A stretch of DNA of 64,000 bases, taken from NCBI RefSeq assembly GCF_001428255.1, contig NZ_LMRW01000026.1:1498-65497 (forward strand), read 5' to 3'. This DNA is from Agromyces sp. Soil535 (GTDB taxonomy: Bacteria; Actinomycetota; Actinomycetes; Actinomycetales; Microbacteriaceae). Positions 61,293 through 64,000 of this stretch are shown here, piece after piece. Position 1 is the stretch's first letter. Each line of letters opens with the position of its first letter. Made by a program: the position numbers and the translations under genes. Below the pieces are notes generated by a model that was not told the origin of the DNA, ran no database searches, and worked only from the letters and a program-made list of their open reading frames with translations.

Positions 61293-61341
61293 GACCTTCT
61301 CTTCCTTCTTCTCGGAGGCCGGGGCAGGGGTGCCCGGGCCC

Positions 61342-63444
61342 TCACCCATCGAGCAGGGTCAGCGTCGACCATGCGGAGAGGGGGAGTTCGGTTCCCGCGG
61401 GATGGCGGGCGTCGTCGGCCGGATCCACCACGTCGCGAGCGATGCGCACGACCGTGTCGGTCCAGCTCCAGTTGAACGCGAACCAGGCGTGCCGGCCGTC
61501 GGGGAGCGTTCCCGACGACACGGTCACGGGCAGGTCCCGTTCCGGTGCGAGCTCGTCGGCGACGGCAGACGGCGCCGCCCAGCGCACGATGTCGCGGGCC
61601 AGCGCCGGCGAGGGCACGCAGCCCACGACGGTGACGCGGCCCTCTCCGTGAGGGTGCGTCGTCACCGCGGCGAAGTCGCCGAAGCGCGGATGCCGGTAGC
61701 GGGCGAGCACGTCGGCGCCGTCGGCGATGAGCCCGTCCGCCCAGAGGGTGGCGGTCGCCTCGGCGGATGCCTCGAACGGGTCCTCCGCGTCGACCGGGAC
61801 GTCCTCGAGCAGGTTGGAGAATTCCTCGTAGCGGATGCCGGCCGCATCACGGAGCCGGTCCGGCGCGACGGCGACACGGGCACGCGCCTCCTCGTCGCCG
61901 TAGCCGGTGCGGATGCCGACGATCAGGTGCCCGCCGGCCGCCGCGTACTCCACGAGCAGGTCGAGGTCGTCGTCCGATGCGACATACAGCGCGGGCGCGA
62001 CGAGCACCGGGAACCGCGCCGCGAGCTCGGCGCCCCCGAGGTCGCGCGCCTGGGTCACGTGGAGGATCCGCGACTGAGCGCCCGAATCGATGACGCCGCG
62101 GTGGAACGCGTCGACGATCCGCTGGTACGACTGCCCGTCGGGCTTGCCGTCCCGCATCAGCGGCGGGAAGTACTCGAGCGCGAACCGGCTGTCGTTCGAC
62201 CAGAGCAGCGCGACGTCGGCGTCGGGCTCGAAGCCGTCGAGTGCGTCGCCGATCCGCCCGAGCCTGGCGCCGAGCTCGGAGACCTCGCGGTACACCCGGC
62301 CTGGCACCAGGCTGTGCGGCAGCACGCCGCCCCAGTACGTCTCGGTGCCGTACGGCAGGGTGTGCCAATGCCAGTACTCGATCATCGCGGCGCCGCGGGA
62401 GACGAAGGCGAATGCGGCCTGGGCGAGCTGGCCGGGGTACGCCGGCAGGTTGAACTCCGATCCCCCGATCGTCTGCGCGTCGGTCTCGGTGACGAGGAAG
62501 CGCGACTGCTTCGACGAGTAGAGCCGGTCGGCCTGCCGCATGAGCGCGGCCACGCCCGAGGTCGTCCACGGCGTGACCGGCTCGAGGTCGATGGTGGCGT
62601 CGAGGTGGTCCTGCATCGCGTAGTAGGGGTTGCCGGCGGTGATGTCGAGCGTGCGCACGAGTGCCTCATCGTCGAGCGCGGGCCGGGGGTACGCGATGCA
62701 GGTGGTCACGAACTGGAGATCGTGCGCGTACTCGCGCACGATCTCGGCCTGCCAGGCGATGAACTCCGTCGTCAGGTCGGCCTGGTAGCGGCGCCACGCG
62801 AGGTCGTACTGCGGCAGCGAGTTGCCGTCGGGCGTCCACAGGTCGGACCAGTCGCTCAGGCGATGCGACCAGTACGTCAGCCCCCACTCCCGGTTCAGCG
62901 TCTCGACGTCGCCGTACTGCTGCCGGAGCCGCCGGACGAACCGCTTGAACGTCCCGCGGTTGTGGAAGAGCTCGACGCCGGGCTCGTTGTCGACCTGGTA
63001 GCCGATCACCGCGGGGTGGTCGGCGTACCTCGACACCACCGCACGGATCACGCGTTCCGCGTGGAATCGGAACGCCGGGTGGGAGTAGTCCACCTCCTGG
63101 CGCGCGCCCCACGGCACGGGCTCCCCGGTGCGGCGCTCGGCGGCGATCTCGGGATGGGCCGTCTGCAGCCACGGCGGCACCGCATACGTCGGCGTGCCGA
63201 GGATCACGGCGATCCCGCGGTCGTGCGCGCCGTCGAGCACCGGCTGCAGCCAGTCGAGGTCGAACTCGCCGTCGCGCGGCTCCCACGTCGACCACACCGA
63301 TTCGCCAACCCGGATGACGGTGAACCCCGCCTGCTCCATGAGGTCGAGGTCTTCGGCCGTGCGCTCCTCGCGGTGGTACTCCGCGTAGTAGGCGGCGCCG
63401 AACAGCAGTCGGCCGAAGGGCTGGACGGGCTCACGGGTCTTCAT
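61342..63444 (-). CDS. GH42 beta-galactosidase (no zinc Cys cluster)
   Basis: 700 residues from ATG 63444. Barrel start 'LLFGAAYYAEYH', acid/base Glu154 in 'QVDNEPG', nucleophile Glu320 in 'LVTETDA'. The Cys zinc site of classical GH42 is absent, the mark of another GH42 subgroup active on galacto-oligosaccharides or arabinogalactan pieces. It is the first gene of the operon, directly behind two LacI-type operators. Cytosolic. Confidence 0.93.
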   Translation of the reverse strand: MKTREPVQPFGRLLFGAAYYAEYHREERTAEDLDLMEQAGFTVIRVGESVWSTWEPRDGEFDLDWLQPVLDGAHDRGIAVILGTPTYAVPPWLQTAHPEIAAERRTGEPVPWGARQEVDYSHPAFRFHAERVIRAVVSRYADHPAVIGYQVDNEPGVELFHNRGTFKRFVRRLRQQYGDVETLNREWGLTYWSHRLSDWSDLWTPDGNSLPQYDLAWRRYQADLTTEFIAWQAEIVREYAHDLQFVTTCIAYPRPALDDEALVRTLDITAGNPYYAMQDHLDATIDLEPVTPWTTSGVAALMRQADRLYSSKQSRFLVTETDAQTIGGSEFNLPAYPGQLAQAAFAFVSRGAAMIEYWHWHTLPYGTETYWGGVLPHSLVPGRVYREVSELGARLGRIGDALDGFEPDADVALLWSNDSRFALEYFPPLMRDGKPDGQSYQRIVDAFHRGVIDSGAQSRILHVTQARDLGGAELAARFPVLVAPALYVASDDDLDLLVEYAAAGGHLIVGIRTGYGDEEARARVAVAPDRLRDAAGIRYEEFSNLLEDVPVDAEDPFEASAEATATLWADGLIADGADVLARYRHPRFGDFAAVTTHPHGEGRVTVVGCVPSPALARDIVRWAAPSAVADELAPERDLPVTVSSGTLPDGRHAWFAFNWSWTDTVVRIARDVVDPADDARHPAGTELPLSAWSTLTLLDG

Positions 63445-63498
63445 CTGGTGCGTACTCCGTTGTATGGCGCAGGTGGCGGATCAGTGGGGACGTGACCA

Positions 63499-63518
63499 GA
63501 ATGTTTTCGACAACATTC
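63499..63518. promoter_or_regulatory. LacI operator 1 of the galactoside operon
   Basis: GAATGTTTTCGACAACATTC has perfect 7-bp arms and the CG centre of LacI-family sites. It lies 55-74 bases before the GH42 start at 63444. Confidence 0.7.
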
Positions 63519-63531
63519 CGGCGACACCAGA

Positions 63532-63547
63532 ATGTTGCCGATAACAT
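63532..63547. promoter_or_regulatory. LacI operator 2 of the galactoside operon
   Basis: ATGTTGCCGATAACAT shares the ATGTT..CG..AACAT pattern of operator 1. The two centres are 31 bases apart, three helical turns, which allows binding on one face of the DNA. A minus-strand TTGACA -35 (63552-63557) abuts it. Confidence 0.7.
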
Positions 63548-63636
63548 CGTCTTGTCAAGCACCAATTCGGCTTTGTGACGAACTCGCGACCACGCGGTGT
63601 AGAAAGATGCCTGCAACGGACCGGGAGAGGACTGGG

Positions 63637-64000
63637 ATGACCATCAACGCGCACACGCCCGAACCGGGGGCGGGCGACGCGGTGCCGGCGAAGGCGGCCA
63701 CCATCTATGACGTCGCGCAGGCCGCAGGGGTCTCCCACCAGACGGTCAGTCGCTTCCTGAAGGGCTTCCAGGGCATCCGGCCCGAGACCCGCGAGAAGGT
63801 CGTGCGCGCACTCGACGAGCTGGGGTATCGGCCGAACCTCACCGCCCGCAGCCTGAAATCGGGACGGTCCCACCGGATCGGCGCGCTCACGCACGAGATC
63901 TCGAAGGTCGGCCCGAGCCGCGTCGCGGAGGGAGCGAGCGCAGCCGCCCGGGAGGCAGGCTACGTGCTCGATCTCGTGTCGCTCGACGTGGCGAACCCGC
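63637..64000 (+). CDS. LacI-family regulator of the galactoside operon (5' part, cut by window end)
   Basis: ATG 63637 after GGGAGAGG; 121 codons are visible and the frame runs off the edge. A 20-residue leader precedes the helix-turn-helix 'TIYDVAQAAGVSHQTVSRFL', and the hinge 'NLTARSLKSGRSHRIG' and the start of the sugar domain follow. Divergent from the GH42/ABC operon with two operators between them. It should release them when a galactoside is bound. Confidence 0.92.
   Translation, partial: MTINAHTPEPGAGDAVPAKAATIYDVAQAAGVSHQTVSRFLKGFQGIRPETREKVVRALDELGYRPNLTARSLKSGRSHRIGALTHEISKVGPSRVAEGASAAAREAGYVLDLVSLDVANP

Noticed and set aside
61057-63495. Plus-strand open frame of about 800 codons
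   Set aside because: Antisense to the GH42 gene, whose catalytic residues are all in place.

Overview
This window is high-GC DNA with short intergenic gaps, many ATGA or GTGA overlaps, GTG and TTG starts and purine-rich ribosome binding sites. The families present (ECF42 sigma factor with a DGPF partner, CmtR, SCO4226-type protein, DUF2510, CWB2 repeats, DrrAB, HAAS-type membrane protein, GH42 with a LacI/ABC operon) point to an actinobacterium. The recurring word CGGATGC/GCATCCG suggests Microbacteriaceae, for example an Agromyces-like organism. The taxonomic call is inference; no rRNA or tRNA gene was seen.

Layout, left half. 1-187 is the right end of an IS3-like element. 461-2742 holds a dihydrofolate-reductase-like protein and an ECF42-type sigma/YCII pair. 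2892-14569 is a large divergent catabolic cluster around a LysR regulator. It contains four short-chain dehydrogenases, a bicovalent-FAD oxidase, an RpiB-like isomerase, a quinone-reductase-like MDR, a two-domain extradiol dioxygenase with all catalytic residues, a flavin monooxygenase, a cupin, a small VOC protein and a C-C-hydrolase-like alpha/beta hydrolase. Three similar copies of one motif sit in front of its three transcription units. 14598-15805 holds a membrane protein and a small nickel-binding-type protein. 15833-18603 is a Rieske oxygenase/reductase pair divergent from a PadR regulator, with a large palindrome between them. 18634-22084 is a rifampin-phosphotransferase-like protein divergent from a second PadR regulator and a membrane protein. 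22096-25478 is a rearranged patch: two gene remnants, an intact IS5/IS427-type element, an orphan TetR gene, a low-GC membrane gene and a monooxygenase remnant. 25534-26862 is a metal-responsive cassette (CmtR, small Cys protein, cation transporter).

Layout, right half. 26904-29130 holds a PHP-domain protein and a TetR/DoxX divergent pair. 29185-33288 has a MacB-type ABC pair divergent from a two-component system. 33428-45760 is mostly single genes: membrane proteins, a LacI regulator with a secreted beta-helix protein, a zinc alcohol dehydrogenase, a CWB2 surface protein, an EamA transporter, a hydrolase, a zinc peptidase, a proline iminopeptidase with an unusual acidic, collagen-like tail, and a polytopic protein. 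45792-51007 pairs a second phosphotransferase-like protein with a large LuxR regulator that is split by a frameshift. 51064-55894 has malate dehydrogenase, a GH16-like protein, a small membrane protein and a TetR-DrrAB drug efflux unit. 55897-64000 is a galactoside-use operon: two GH42 beta-galactosidases and a sugar ABC importer, controlled by a LacI regulator that runs off the right edge.

How the genes work together: most modules follow a regulator-plus-target pattern with palindromic operators visible in the shared promoter. The least explained module is 2892-14569, which looks like a complete aromatic or heteroaromatic ring-degradation pathway of unknown substrate.
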